From Cohnella kolymensis (GTDB taxonomy: Bacteria; Bacillota; Bacilli; Paenibacillales; Paenibacillaceae), in the NCBI RefSeq assembly GCF_000829465.1, contig NZ_JXAL01000006.1:124001-188000 (forward strand): 64,000 nt of DNA. The letters are read 5' to 3'. Positions 28,469 through 36,941 of the stretch are shown piece by piece. The translations under genes were made by a program, and so were the position numbers. The stretch's first letter is position 1; each line of letters opens with the position of its first letter. Under the pieces are notes generated by a model, which worked only from the letters and a program-made list of their open reading frames with translations, searched no databases and was not told the DNA's origin.

Positions 28469-29665
28469 ATGGATTTTCGTGTAGAGCAAATTGATCAGGT
28501 AATCCAGAATGCAATCGGCGTAATGGAGGATAGCAAAGTTCAAATCTATGAAATTTGCGAAGCCGCACGCCGGGAGCTCGTCTCCCTTAGCCAAGAGCTG
28601 GACGATGTACTGGCCGAAACGAACGAGACGATTGATAAGGTAGATCGGCTTGAACGGGAGTATCGGCTTGCGAGAGCTCGACTATCCGAGGTGAGCAAGG
28701 ATTTCGTCCGCTATACCGAGCAAGATATTAAAACTGCCTACGAGAAAGCAACTCAAATTCAGACAGATCTGATGGTGTACAGGGAAAAAGAGAATTACTT
28801 GAAAGAACGCCGCGGTGAGCTGCAAAAGCGCGCCAAGAACGTGGAAGTGTCCATTGAGCGCGCGGAAACACTCAACATCCAGATGAGCGTCGTTCTGGAG
28901 TATTTGTCCGGCGATTTGAATCAGGTGACCCGCATTCTTGAATCGGCGAAGAACCAGCAGATGATCGGTCTCAAGATCATTCTCGCCCAAGAGGAAGAGC
29001 GCAAGCGGATGGCCCGGGAGATCCACGACGGTCCCGCGCAGTCGCTTGCGAATCTGGTCATGCGCACGGAAATCGCGGAACGGATGCTCGACACGAACGA
29101 TCTACAGTTGATTCGCAACGAACTCATTGACCTTAAAGGCCAGATCCGGTATGGATTGGAAGAAATTCGCAAAATTATTTTCAACCTCCGGCCGATGGCT
29201 TTGGATGATTTGGGGTTAGTACCGACACTACGCAAGTTTGTGCAAGATTTCGAGGAGAAGAACATGATTCGCTCTGCATTCGAGACGACGGGCAAGGAAA
29301 GACGTCTGCCCACAGCGCTCGAAGCAGGCGTGTTCCGCCTCGTGCAGGAAGCATTTAATAACGCTTTGAAGCATGCCAATCCTACTTTCGTCTCTGCGGA
29401 ATTGAATTTTCTGCAGGACAGTATCCATCTGCTCATTGAGGACAACGGAGCCGGTTTCCATGTGGATGTCGTCCAGTCGAAGACGCGGATCAATTCACAA
29501 TTCGGCCTCGTGGGTATGACGGAACGCGTTAAGCTGCTTCAAGGCAAGATCGACATCGATTCAGCACCGGGACAAGGAACCAAAATCAATATTTTTGTCC
29601 CACTTAAGACGGGGCCAGAAAAGGAGTTAATCGCACATGGAGACCAAAGCGGTTCGGCCAGTTAA
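28469..29665 (+). CDS. degS: Sensor histidine kinase DegS
   Basis: This cytoplasmic two-component kinase phosphorylates DegU and controls exoenzymes, motility and competence. The 398-residue protein begins MDFRVEQIDQVIQNAIG, and start 28469 follows an AAGGGAG site. An N-terminal coiled-coil sensor region (about 1-170) has no membrane segment, as in the family. The HisKA_3 phosphorylation site is REIHDGPAQSLANL, and the ATPase part shows EAFNNALKHA, IEDNGAGF and GLVGMTERV. It overlaps degU by 29 bases, so the two are translated together. Confidence 0.97.
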   Translation: MDFRVEQIDQVIQNAIGVMEDSKVQIYEICEAARRELVSLSQELDDVLAETNETIDKVDRLEREYRLARARLSEVSKDFVRYTEQDIKTAYEKATQIQTDLMVYREKENYLKERRGELQKRAKNVEVSIERAETLNIQMSVVLEYLSGDLNQVTRILESAKNQQMIGLKIILAQEEERKRMAREIHDGPAQSLANLVMRTEIAERMLDTNDLQLIRNELIDLKGQIRYGLEEIRKIIFNLRPMALDDLGLVPTLRKFVQDFEEKNMIRSAFETTGKERRLPTALEAGVFRLVQEAFNNALKHANPTFVSAELNFLQDSIHLLIEDNGAGFHVDVVQSKTRINSQFGLVGMTERVKLLQGKIDIDSAPGQGTKINIFVPLKTGPEKELIAHGDQSGSAS

Positions 29666-30356
29666 AGTCCTCCTTGCCGACGATCATCAGCTTTTTCGTG
29701 AAGGGCTGAAGCGGATTCTTAATATGGAGAAGGATCTTGAAGTCATCGGCGAGTGCAGCGATGGCATTCAGGTCCTGGAATTCTGCAACCGCTATAAGCC
29801 GGACGTCGTTCTTCTGGACATCAACATGCCGATCGAGAACGGTGTGGTGGCGACCGAGAAGCTGCGCGATATTTTTCCGGATATCAAGATTATTATTCTC
29901 TCCATTCACGACGATGAAAGCTATGTTTTCGAGACGCTTCGCAAGGGTGCAACGGGCTACCTGCTGAAGGATATGGAAGCGGAATCGCTGATCAACGCCA
30001 TTCGCACGGTTGCGGAGGGATATGCCTATATTCATCCTAAAGTAACGGGCAAGCTGATCAATCAGCTGAGGCGCATGACTTATCTCGACGAGATCGGTGC
30101 CACTTCCGGTGCCGCTGCCAGCAAGGAGACGGTCACCAAGTTTATTCCGCGCGGCAACAATCCGCTTACGCGCCGGGAAGCCGAAGTGCTTCGCCTGATG
30201 GCGGAAGGGAAGAGCAACAAGAGCATCGGCGAGAACCTCTTCATCAGCGAGAAAACGGTCAAAAACCACGTCAGCAGCATCCTGCAGAAGATGGAAGTCG
30301 ACGACCGCACCCAAGCGGTAATCCACTCTATCAAATTCGGCTGGGTAACTGTGTAA
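29637..30356 (+). CDS. degU: Response regulator DegU
   Basis: The 239-residue partner of DegS is a DNA-binding regulator of the NarL/FixJ class. The receiver domain starts [16 protein letters not shown], with acidic pocket DD, phospho-acceptor aspartate in VVLLDINMP (near residue 61), a switch serine/threonine (IIILSIHDD) and lysine in YLLKDM. The C-terminal LuxR-type helix-turn-helix reads [21 protein letters not shown] and [14 protein letters not shown]. An AAGGAG site ten bases before the ATG lies within degS. Confidence 0.97.
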   Translation: METKAVRPVKVLLADDHQLFREGLKRILNMEKDLEVIGECSDGIQVLEFCNRYKPDVVLLDINMPIENGVVATEKLRDIFPDIKIIILSIHDDESYVFETLRKGATGYLLKDMEAESLINAIRTVAEGYAYIHPKVTGKLINQLRRMTYLDEIGATSGAAASKETVTKFIPRGNNPLTRREAEVLRLMAEGKSNKSIGENLFISEKTVKNHVSSILQKMEVDDRTQAVIHSIKFGWVTV

Positions 30357-30386
30357 CGCCTAACTACATAGGATGACATCATTATT

Positions 30387-30428
30387 CGCGGTTCCGAGGC
30401 CTGCAAGCCTCCGGGGCCGCGATTTTTT
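30387..30428 (+). terminator. Terminator of degSU
   Basis: CGCGGTTCCGAGGC pairs with GCCTCCGGGGCCGCG (small bulge) around CTGCAA and is followed by ATTTTTT. Confidence 0.85.
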
Positions 30429-30455
30429 GGCTTTACGGGGATCCGCCGCTATTCC

Positions 30456-30640
30456 TAACGCCCAATTTGTCCGTATCAGACACCATCGTGTGATGAAATA
30501 CAGCGGATACGGACATTTTGGGCGTATCAGAGAGTAAATTTTACTCAAAAGCCTTAGACAGCTCGGTGATACGGACGTTTTGTCCGCATCCGTGGGCGCC
30601 ACGAGAGAAAGTAGAGAGGATACGGACATTTTGGGCGTAA
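30456..30640. repeat. Array of four copies of a GATACGGACATTTTGGGCGT motif
   Basis: Copies lie at 30456-30478 (reverse orientation, diverged), 30506-30526, 30568-30590 (diverged, with an internal CGGAC-GTTTT-GTCCG hairpin) and 30619-30640. The second and fourth match over 21 bases. Starts are 50, 62 and 51 bases apart. Between copies 2 and 3 lies another small palindrome (GAGTAAATTTTACTC, 30532-30546). The array ends 4 bases from the stop codon of the minus-strand endonuclease-like gene. The spacers are unrelated and no leader is seen, so it is not a CRISPR array. Confidence 0.8.
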
Positions 30641-30644
30641 CAAT

Positions 30645-31325
30645 CTAAAGGCCCAGCAACTCGGCATTCACATTGGCACTCAACCGGTAAAAGTTAATTC
30701 GACGCGTACCCACTCCGGCTGGCTCCAACAAACTTTTCTCCCGCAGTCCATGCAACAAGCGCCGCGCTTTCTTGTCGCTTATCCCGAGTTGTGTGGCAAC
30801 CTCAAGCGGATAAACGAGTCCTCTGTGCCGTAACGCTAACCGCAAAATATCTCGTTCTTCCGAACTGAGTATGGAGACTTCACCGTTTTTCTTATCGTTC
30901 ACCCACCGGCCCATGAATTGCTGCAGGATCTGCTGGCACATGCGCGGGCGCTCGCGGAGATCGTCATAGGAAAAGCGGATCACCTTCCATCCGTCGAGTA
31001 TCAGGTGATTCTGCCTCATCAAGTGATCGGAGAACTCGGACCGGCTCATTTTCTGCTGGTGGCTGCCGTAACCGTCTACTTCCAGATCCAACATCACATT
31101 ACCGGAGATAAAAGCATGATCCAGATAGCGATGGCCATCCTTGAAATCATACACCTCGTATTCCGGATGTAAGTTATCAAAGTTACGGAATGCCGGCCAC
31201 CAAATCTTTTCGAGCACCATTTTTTCACCGTGACCATGACCTTTCAGCAACCTCCGCAGCCTCTCTCCGCGACGCAGTTTCGCATGTTTCTCAATAAACG
31301 CGGCATATGCAGTCTCAAAGTCCAT
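30645..31325 (-). CDS. PD-(D/E)XK/DUF559-like nuclease with winged helix, paralogue 1
   Basis: The 226-residue protein begins MDFETAYAAFIEKH at 31325, with GGGAGG before the ATG. Conserved start blocks are GHGHGEK and NFDNLHPEYEVYDF. A DUF559-like nuclease core follows: a strand with D69 (YLDHAFISG), LDLEVDGYGSH with E82 and D84, and WKVIRFSYDDL. The last 70 residues form a winged helix (LPEVATQLGIS-type helix; sequence PLEVATQLGISDKKARRLL). It is a clear paralogue of the gene at 59888-60550. Both have a promoter, then a terminator-like hairpin, then the start, and both end at a short-motif array. It interrupts the degSU-comF order known from B. subtilis. Function is unknown; nuclease activity is inferred from the fold pattern. 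Confidence 0.85.
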   Translation of the reverse strand: MDFETAYAAFIEKHAKLRRGERLRRLLKGHGHGEKMVLEKIWWPAFRNFDNLHPEYEVYDFKDGHRYLDHAFISGNVMLDLEVDGYGSHQQKMSRSEFSDHLMRQNHLILDGWKVIRFSYDDLRERPRMCQQILQQFMGRWVNDKKNGEVSILSSEERDILRLALRHRGLVYPLEVATQLGISDKKARRLLHGLREKSLLEPAGVGTRRINFYRLSANVNAELLGL

Positions 31326-31351
31326 ACCCCGACACCTCCCGATAAAATAGC

Positions 31352-31395
31352 AAAAACCGCCCATCACCCGGCGCATGGCCAAGCGAAAGAGCGGT
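31352..31395 (-). terminator. Terminator-like hairpin in the leader of paralogue 1
   Basis: On the minus strand, ACCGCTC (31395-31389) pairs with GGGCGGT (31362-31356), closing a structured loop, and five T's follow (31356-31352). The hairpin sits between the promoter and the ribosome site. Confidence 0.55.
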
Positions 31396-31427
31396 GTGTG
31401 CTTCACAACCGATATCTAATTGCGTTA

Positions 31428-31457
31428 ATTATATTAGGATCGCCTATATATTGTCAA
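31428..31457 (-). promoter_or_regulatory. Sigma-A promoter of paralogue 1
   Basis: On the minus strand TTGACA (31457-31452) and TATAAT (31433-31428), 18 bases apart. Both hexamers are perfect. Confidence 0.9.
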
Positions 31458-31607
31458 CCGCAGGCGTGTACGAATGCCGGACGGCTTCTGGCCGGAACTC
31501 CCGCCTCCTGCGCGGCATATATTGTGAGCACAAGTGCGACTGATCGCCAGGGATGCCTGCATCACGCGTAGTCGTCACTCATCGGGAAGGTAAAGGAGGT
31601 GGCCGCC

Positions 31608-32051
31608 GTGATTCCCGAGTTTTTCTGGGTAATCGGCTTTTACACAGCGGCCGCGGCTTTGGTGCATTGGGCAGTACGACGCGCAACAACCGGCGCTCAC
31701 CGTCCCCGCCACTATGTGCTGGTCGCAGGCAACCACCAGTTGCAGATTGAAGGGTATGTCAGGGCTTTGCAGCAATTTTCCAGATGTTCGGGGACGGAAA
31801 TCGGCATTACGGTGTTATTAGAAAATTCCTCGGATGAAACAGCGGAAATATTGAAAAGGTTTGCACGAGAGGATACAGGTATCGGTTACATGACAAAACA
31901 AGCGGATGCATCGGATTCATCCATGGAGCATTGGGAGCACTATTTAAACACGGCGGGTGGGCGTACAACGGTATGGGATCAAGTGGTTTGGGTGCAACTA
32001 GCGTGTGCGGAAGATTTGGCGAAGTTACCGCGCTGCAGGCGTGGAGCTTAA
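31608..32051 (+). CDS. Small membrane-anchored protein upstream of comFA, unknown function
   Basis: A GTG at 31608 follows AAAGGAGGT by seven bases. The 147-residue product has one N-terminal membrane segment (PEFFWVIGFYTAAAALVHWA), then a cytoplasmic part with HYVLVAGNHQLQIEGYVRAL and ITVLLENSSDETAEILKRF. The last segment recalls the N-terminal strand-helix of family-2 glycosyltransferases (N-S-S-D-x-T), but the catalytic remainder is absent, so transferase activity should not be assumed. It may be a shortened relative. The frame is intact and ends before a terminator. Confidence 0.6.
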   Translation: MIPEFFWVIGFYTAAAALVHWAVRRATTGAHRPRHYVLVAGNHQLQIEGYVRALQQFSRCSGTEIGITVLLENSSDETAEILKRFAREDTGIGYMTKQADASDSSMEHWEHYLNTAGGRTTVWDQVVWVQLACAEDLAKLPRCRRGA

Positions 32052-32132
32052 GGTGGGTAAAAAAGCATTGTCATCTGGCAGGAATTGTCATACAATCAGG
32101 TTAATAGTTAATCAAATTAAATGTGAGTGAAG

Positions 32133-32177
32133 CACACTCTTTGATCGCCGGACCGGCGATTGAGGGGTGTGTTTTTT
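32133..32177 (+). terminator. Terminator between the small membrane protein and comFA
   Basis: CACACTCTTTGATCGCCGG pairs with CCGGCGATTGAGGGGTGTG (two mismatches) and runs into six T's, only 19 bases before the comFA start. Confidence 0.85.
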
Positions 32178-32195
32178 GTTTGGAAGGATGATGGG

Positions 32196-34018
32196 ATGAG
32201 AGCAGTGCTTTACGCGGTGAAAATAGGGACAAGTTGGCTGCCATTCTTCTCGATCGCTTGGGAGGTGGACAAACAGTTTTGGCCAAGTCCGACAGGCACA
32301 GCGAAAGAGATGATTCGTGTAAGTGACCAGTTGCCATTAGGAATCGCAGAGTCTGCGTGTGCGAGATTGAGAACCCGATTGAATGAGAAGAGAGATTGGG
32401 ATGGGTCAGCTGTCAGCGTGGAGCTTAAAGCTGCAGTTCATTCCGCAACGAAGGAAGCGGGGAAAATAGAGTTTTCGTGCGTATACGCGGAACAGTCGTC
32501 GAGGATAAAAGGGGGAGGGAGCTCTCCGCGGCCGTAGACTTGGCTTGCCAGCATCTCGCCGGTCGTGCTCTGCTTCGTGAAGAGGCTGTGCAATTACTCT
32601 CTCAGCATTTACCTGATTCTACCAATGGTTTAGAAGTGCTGCAGCTAGCAGCCCTACAGGGTAAAGTTCAACTCACTACTGCGGTCGCACCCGCACCACA
32701 AAAACCGTGGCGATTGCTCCGCCGCTCGAAACAGCGGCTGCACTGCCGGCGCTGCGGCAGCCATGAAGACAAAATGCGGCGAACATATTGCGCCGCTTGC
32801 GGAAACATGTGCGCCTATTGTGAAGCTTGCCTTACCTTGGGCCGCAGCCGCGAGTGCGAACTGCTCGTAATCGGAGCGCCTGATCACTCCCAAGTGGGCT
32901 TACCCGGCCCCGCCGCTACTCCTGACCTCATTCAGCGATGGGGCTTAAGTCCCGCACAGAGTGCAGCAGCTGGAGCCGCACTGCAGTTTATCTCACGCCC
33001 TCACGCAGAATCTGCCACACCGCAAAACTTCCTGCTCTGGGCCGTCACCGGTGCCGGCAAGACAGAGATGATTTTCCCGTTGCTAGACGCTGTTTTATCC
33101 AAGGGAGGACGAGCCCTCGTGGCTACGCCTCGCCGGGACGTTGTGCTTGAATTGGCACCGCGGCTGGCAAAAGCTTTTCCAAACCGCACAATGACGACCT
33201 TGTACGGCGGCAGCAAAGAGCGATGGGAGAGTGGCGACCTTACAGTCGCTACAACCCACCAATTGCTCAGATTCCAAGAGGCATTCGACCTTGTCATTAT
33301 TGACGAGCTCGACGCTTTTCCTTACCACAATGATCCCATGCTTCAATTCGCCGCGAACAAATGCTGCAAAAAATTCGGGTCCACCTTATTTCTAAGCGCC
33401 ACCCCGCCGGCAGCTATGCAGCGTGCAGCAGCGCGCGGCCGCCTGCCTTGCGCCAGGGTTCCCGTAAGGTTCCATCAGCATCCTCTTCCCGTACCGAAGC
33501 GAATGGCTATGCCGCCTGCAACCCGCTGGCTAAGCAAACGCAAGCTGCCATCACACGTCGCCAAACCGATCACAGAATCTATCCGGCGCGGGGCTCAAAT
33601 CTTCTTGTTCGTACCGTACGTTCGCCAAGTGGCGCCGCTGGTAAACTTGCTACGCGATTGCTCCCCGCAGCTAGGCATAGAGCCACAGCACATAGACGGG
33701 ACCTCATCCAAAGATCTGCAGCGCGCAGACAAAGTAACCTTTTTTCGCAATAGAACCATTCAGTTGCTCGTCACTACAACGATACTGGAACGAGGCGTCA
33801 CTGTGCCTAAAAGCGATGTGTTCGTCCTCGATGCCGACAACCCGCTGTTCGACTCCGCCTCGCTTGTCCAGATGGCAGGCCGGGCGGGTAGATCCGCCGA
33901 AGATCCGCATGGCCGCGTGTATTTTGCCTCAAACTCCCTCACGATCTCGCAGCGCGGTGCGATCCGCCAAATCCGCAGCATGAACCGACTGGCTAGAAAA
34001 CAAGGTTATTTACTCTAG
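32196..34018 (+). CDS. comFA: Late competence DNA translocase ComFA, frameshifted
   Basis: ComFA is the ATP-driven helicase-like motor that helps pull transforming DNA across the membrane. The start MRAVLYAVKIGTSW at 32196 opens a frame that is lost after KIEF at a run of four T's (32472-32475). One more T would join it to VRIRGTVVEDKRGREL and the long frame to 34018, about 607 residues. Visible motifs are a cysteine zinc cluster (CRRCG, CAACG, CAYCEAC), Walker A TGAGKTEM, a DEAD-box variant IIDELDAFP, SATP, and helicase C-terminal ILERGVTVP and QMAGRAGR. As written, only a 114-residue N-terminal piece would be made from this start. comFB, which lies between comFA and comFC in B. subtilis, is absent. 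Confidence 0.9.
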
Positions 34019-34043
34019 ATCTCCAAAAGGGTGAACACCAACA

Positions 34044-34832
34044 ATGCTAACGCAAATCAGTAAATGGTTTTCTGCAACTCCGGTGCCTTGTCCCCTTTGT
34101 GGACGCAGCAGCGCGCAAACCTCGAGCAAACCGCCCATTCCCGTTCGCCATCCCGCAGCAAGGCGGGTACTGTCAACCCTTTGCGCGTCTTGTCTGGTTG
34201 GTATTCCATGGATCGTTGCACCCATTTGCCGAGTGTGCGGCCGTGCGGAAGACTGCCAAGACTGCGTCCGAAGAAAGGTGCGGTATTACAATCGCAGCCG
34301 GTGCTCCGTGCGTTATGACTCCCTCATGAAAGACTGGCTGGCGCTGTACAAATATCGTGGGCACGAGAAGCTGGAACCCGTTCTTGCTGCTATGCTCGCC
34401 TTCGCGTATGAGCGCCTCAATGACGAACTCGGATCCCGCAACACATACCCCTTTTTCCACACCATCACCTCTGTCCCTTTAGCCCCCGAACGCCTGCAGG
34501 AAAGAGGGTTTAATCAAGCGGAACGCCTCGCCGTTCAATTATCCCAATGGTACGGTATCCGCTGCCGACCGCTTCTTGCCAGATTACGCCATACCGAGAA
34601 ACAGAGTTTAAAAACCCGCCAAAGCCGGGTAAATGACATGATGGGCAATTTTGCGGCAACATCCGCAGTGGATTCTACCGACAATCTGCCCAATTCGGTT
34701 CATAGAATCATTCTGATCGACGACGTTTACACAACAGGGAGCACGATCAATGAATGTGCCAGAGTGTTGAAAGAATCCTCGGCGCCTGATTCTCCTGCTG
34801 AAATCTATGGACTCTTGTGGGCGCGTTCTTAG
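34044..34832 (+). CDS. comFC: Competence protein ComFC, phosphoribosyltransferase family
   Basis: The 262-residue cytoplasmic protein is needed for DNA uptake in transformation. The N-terminal part has two CxxC pairs (CPLCGRS, LCASC, then CRVCGRAEDCQDC), a probable zinc site. The C-terminal half is the phosphoribosyltransferase fold, with VPLAPERLQERGFNQAE, LRHTEKQSLKTRQSR and the PRPP-binding loop IILIDDVYTTGST. It follows comFA by 25 bases, so they form one operon. Confidence 0.95.
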   Translation: MLTQISKWFSATPVPCPLCGRSSAQTSSKPPIPVRHPAARRVLSTLCASCLVGIPWIVAPICRVCGRAEDCQDCVRRKVRYYNRSRCSVRYDSLMKDWLALYKYRGHEKLEPVLAAMLAFAYERLNDELGSRNTYPFFHTITSVPLAPERLQERGFNQAERLAVQLSQWYGIRCRPLLARLRHTEKQSLKTRQSRVNDMMGNFAATSAVDSTDNLPNSVHRIILIDDVYTTGSTINECARVLKESSAPDSPAEIYGLLWARS

Positions 34833-34862
34833 AATTTTGTCTATCATTTGCGGGGAGGCATC

Positions 34863-36047
34863 ATGGAAAAACGCGCGAAACTATCGGAAATTGATCTTGT
34901 GCGGGGTTTTGCCATCATCGGAGTGTTGTTAGTACATTCTACTTCCGATGCCACAATTCAGATGTTGAATTCTGATCTTTTTAGTCTGTACAACTTCTTT
35001 AATATCTTTTTCAAGATCGGGACGACAACCTTCATTTTTCTGAGCAGCTTCGTTTTATTTTATAATTATTATCCGCAGCCTTTGACTATGAAGCAATTCA
35101 AGAAGTTTTACCGCAATCGGTTGATGTATGTGATCGTGCCGTATTTGCTGTTTACTGCTTTCTATTTTCTATTGGGATGGTGGAGCAAAGGGCAAGTTTG
35201 GGATTGGCCGGCAATGCTGTCCGCCCTTAAGTACAAGCTTCTAACAGGAACCGGCCATGAGCATCTGTATTTCGTGTTCATCAACATTCAACTGTACGTG
35301 CTGTTTCCCGTTCTCCTGTATCTATTTCAGCGTTTCAAATGGTTGGCGGCTTCCGCTATTGTTGTAGGCGTCTTGCTTCAGTGGGGATTTTTTCTGTGGA
35401 ATAGAGAAACTCAGTTTATCGTTTACGATCGGGGCAGCTGGGCTCCGACCTATCTGGGGCAGTATTTTCTGGGCGCGTGGCTCGGGATGTACTTTGATCG
35501 GATCAAGTCTTGGTTAATCATCGCAAAAGAAAACATCAGGGCCTCCCGGGTGCTCGTGTGGATGACGATGTGGCTCGTATGGCTGGCTGCGGGAGTTTCT
35601 TATGTCACGATTTACTATAGAGCCCGGGCTGACAAAACTTTGTTTCATAACGCGGTATACGATCTTTTCTGGGATATTTACACGATGATCACGCCTTTGG
35701 TGTTGATTCAGGTCGCCTTCCTTTTGAGCAAAATGATGAAAAATACGTGGATTGGCGGTTTGCGTCACCTGGGTGTCATTTCGTTCGGTGTATATTTACT
35801 TCATCCGTTTATCCTGCTTGTATATCGTCAATTCCCGCCGGCAAACGGTGATACTTGGGTGCATCATTTGTGGTACGCAGGCGGTTTTGTTAGTGCGCTG
35901 GTTATTTCCTGGATTGTCGTTACCGTCATTAGCCGCTCGAACCGTTGGGCGTGGCTTGTGTTCGGTAGTGTCCCCTTACAATTGCAGGCCTCACAACGCG
36001 TCCGTTCGGATACGCCGCTTCCTGCGGCACCTTCCGTTCCGGCTTGA
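34863..36047 (+). CDS. Membrane acyltransferase, acyltransferase-3 family
   Basis: The 394-residue polytopic membrane protein has about ten hydrophobic segments. It starts MEKRAKLSEIDLVRGFAIIG, the typical opening of acyltransferase-3 proteins, in which the R/H residues after the first helix (here RGFA and LVHST) are functionally important. The C-terminal helices include ISFGVYLLHPFILLVYR. Such enzymes acetylate or succinylate cell-wall or exported sugars; the substrate cannot be told here. GGGGAGG lies just before the ATG. It sits between comFC and the flagellar genes, where B. subtilis has nothing of the kind. Confidence 0.87.
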   Translation: MEKRAKLSEIDLVRGFAIIGVLLVHSTSDATIQMLNSDLFSLYNFFNIFFKIGTTTFIFLSSFVLFYNYYPQPLTMKQFKKFYRNRLMYVIVPYLLFTAFYFLLGWWSKGQVWDWPAMLSALKYKLLTGTGHEHLYFVFINIQLYVLFPVLLYLFQRFKWLAASAIVVGVLLQWGFFLWNRETQFIVYDRGSWAPTYLGQYFLGAWLGMYFDRIKSWLIIAKENIRASRVLVWMTMWLVWLAAGVSYVTIYYRARADKTLFHNAVYDLFWDIYTMITPLVLIQVAFLLSKMMKNTWIGGLRHLGVISFGVYLLHPFILLVYRQFPPANGDTWVHHLWYAGGFVSALVISWIVVTVISRSNRWAWLVFGSVPLQLQASQRVRSDTPLPAAPSVPA

Positions 36048-36137
36048 GACGGGCAGAAAATTTGTCATGCAAGTTTAGGAAAATTTTAGTACAATAATAG
36101 TTATTAGCTGGACTATTGTTGGAACGGGGGAAAGTCG

Positions 36138-36542
36138 ATGAATTTAGGGAACTGTCCCCGCTGCGGGAAGCTGTTCGCTAAAAATTTTCGCGACGTCTGC
36201 GGCAATTGCTATCAAGAAATAGAGAAAGAGTATCAGAAATGTGCGGATCATTTAAGAAAGAATAGGGGCATAACCATACAGCAGCTGTCGGATGACACTG
36301 GCAGTTCGGTGAAACAGATCACACGATGGATCAGAGAAGGCCGTATCACGATCACCAACGCGCCTAACATGTCGTATCCTTGTGAATCTTGCGGAATCGT
36401 CCTGATCCGTGACGGGAATTTGTGTGATCCTTGCCGTGGCCGACTCACCCGTGACATCAAGAACGCCGAGCATTCCGAGAAACTGCAATCCTCGTTGGAT
36501 GACAACAAGCCTGCCGGAACCTATCAGATTAAACGAATCTAA
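36138..36542 (+). CDS. yvyF: Flagellar operon protein YvyF
   Basis: The 134-residue cytoplasmic protein has two zinc-ribbon-like cysteine pairs at each end (CPRCGKLF...CGNCY and CESCGIVL...CDPCRGR) around a helix-turn-helix-like part (TIQQLSDDTGSSVKQITRWIREG). This is the arrangement of the TIGR03826/YvyF family, which stands before flgM in Bacillus and is linked to flagellar gene control. Exact biochemical action is not settled. A hairpin terminator separates it from flgM. Confidence 0.88.
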   Translation: MNLGNCPRCGKLFAKNFRDVCGNCYQEIEKEYQKCADHLRKNRGITIQQLSDDTGSSVKQITRWIREGRITITNAPNMSYPCESCGIVLIRDGNLCDPCRGRLTRDIKNAEHSEKLQSSLDDNKPAGTYQIKRI

Positions 36543-36582
36543 TAATTGGAATTTCAGGTTCTATAAACAAAATACATTTTGT

Positions 36583-36618
36583 AACCGATAATACTTTCAT
36601 TAGGATTGTCGGTTTTTT
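36583..36618 (+). terminator. Hairpin between yvyF and flgM
   Basis: AACCGATAAT pairs with ATTGTCGGTT (one G-T pair) and runs into six T's, about 20 bases before the flgM ribosome site. It may attenuate read-through into the flg genes. Confidence 0.75.
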
Positions 36619-36648
36619 ATTCGGGTAATTCCCATTGAGGTGAATAAC

Positions 36649-36930
36649 GTGAAGATAAATGATACCGGGCGCATCGGAGCATATCGCACACAACAACAGC
36701 ATTCGGAGCCCCGCACCAACCAGGCTTCCCCGAAACGCCGCAAGGACGAAGTTCAATTTTCCGCAGAGGCGATGGAGCTTCTGGGTGCTGCTCGCACGGA
36801 AGACCCTAATAGGGCGGAGCGTATTGATCAATTGAAGAAAGAAGTCGCTTCGGGAACATATAAAGTGGATGCGGGTAAATTGGCTGAGAAGCTGCTGCCT
36901 TTCTTCGGTCCGGGTTCAAGTAAGGAATGA
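36649..36930 (+). CDS. flgM: Anti-sigma factor FlgM
   Basis: FlgM binds and holds the flagellar sigma factor (sigma-D) until hook completion. A GTG at 36649 behind TTGAGGTGA gives VKINDTGRIGAYR, the usual FlgM start. The protein has 93 residues with an unstructured basic middle (KRRKDEVQFSAEAMELL) and the C-terminal sigma-binding helices (RIDQLKKEVASGTYKVDAGKLAEKLL). It heads the flgMN-flgKL run, with flgN 11 bases downstream. Confidence 0.95.
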   Translation: MKINDTGRIGAYRTQQQHSEPRTNQASPKRRKDEVQFSAEAMELLGAARTEDPNRAERIDQLKKEVASGTYKVDAGKLAEKLLPFFGPGSSKE

Positions 36931-36941
36931 GGTGAGCAAGC

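Noticed and set aside
30456-30640. CRISPR array beside degU
   Set aside because: Copies vary in sequence and direction, only two are near-identical, spacers are unequal, and no cas genes are near.
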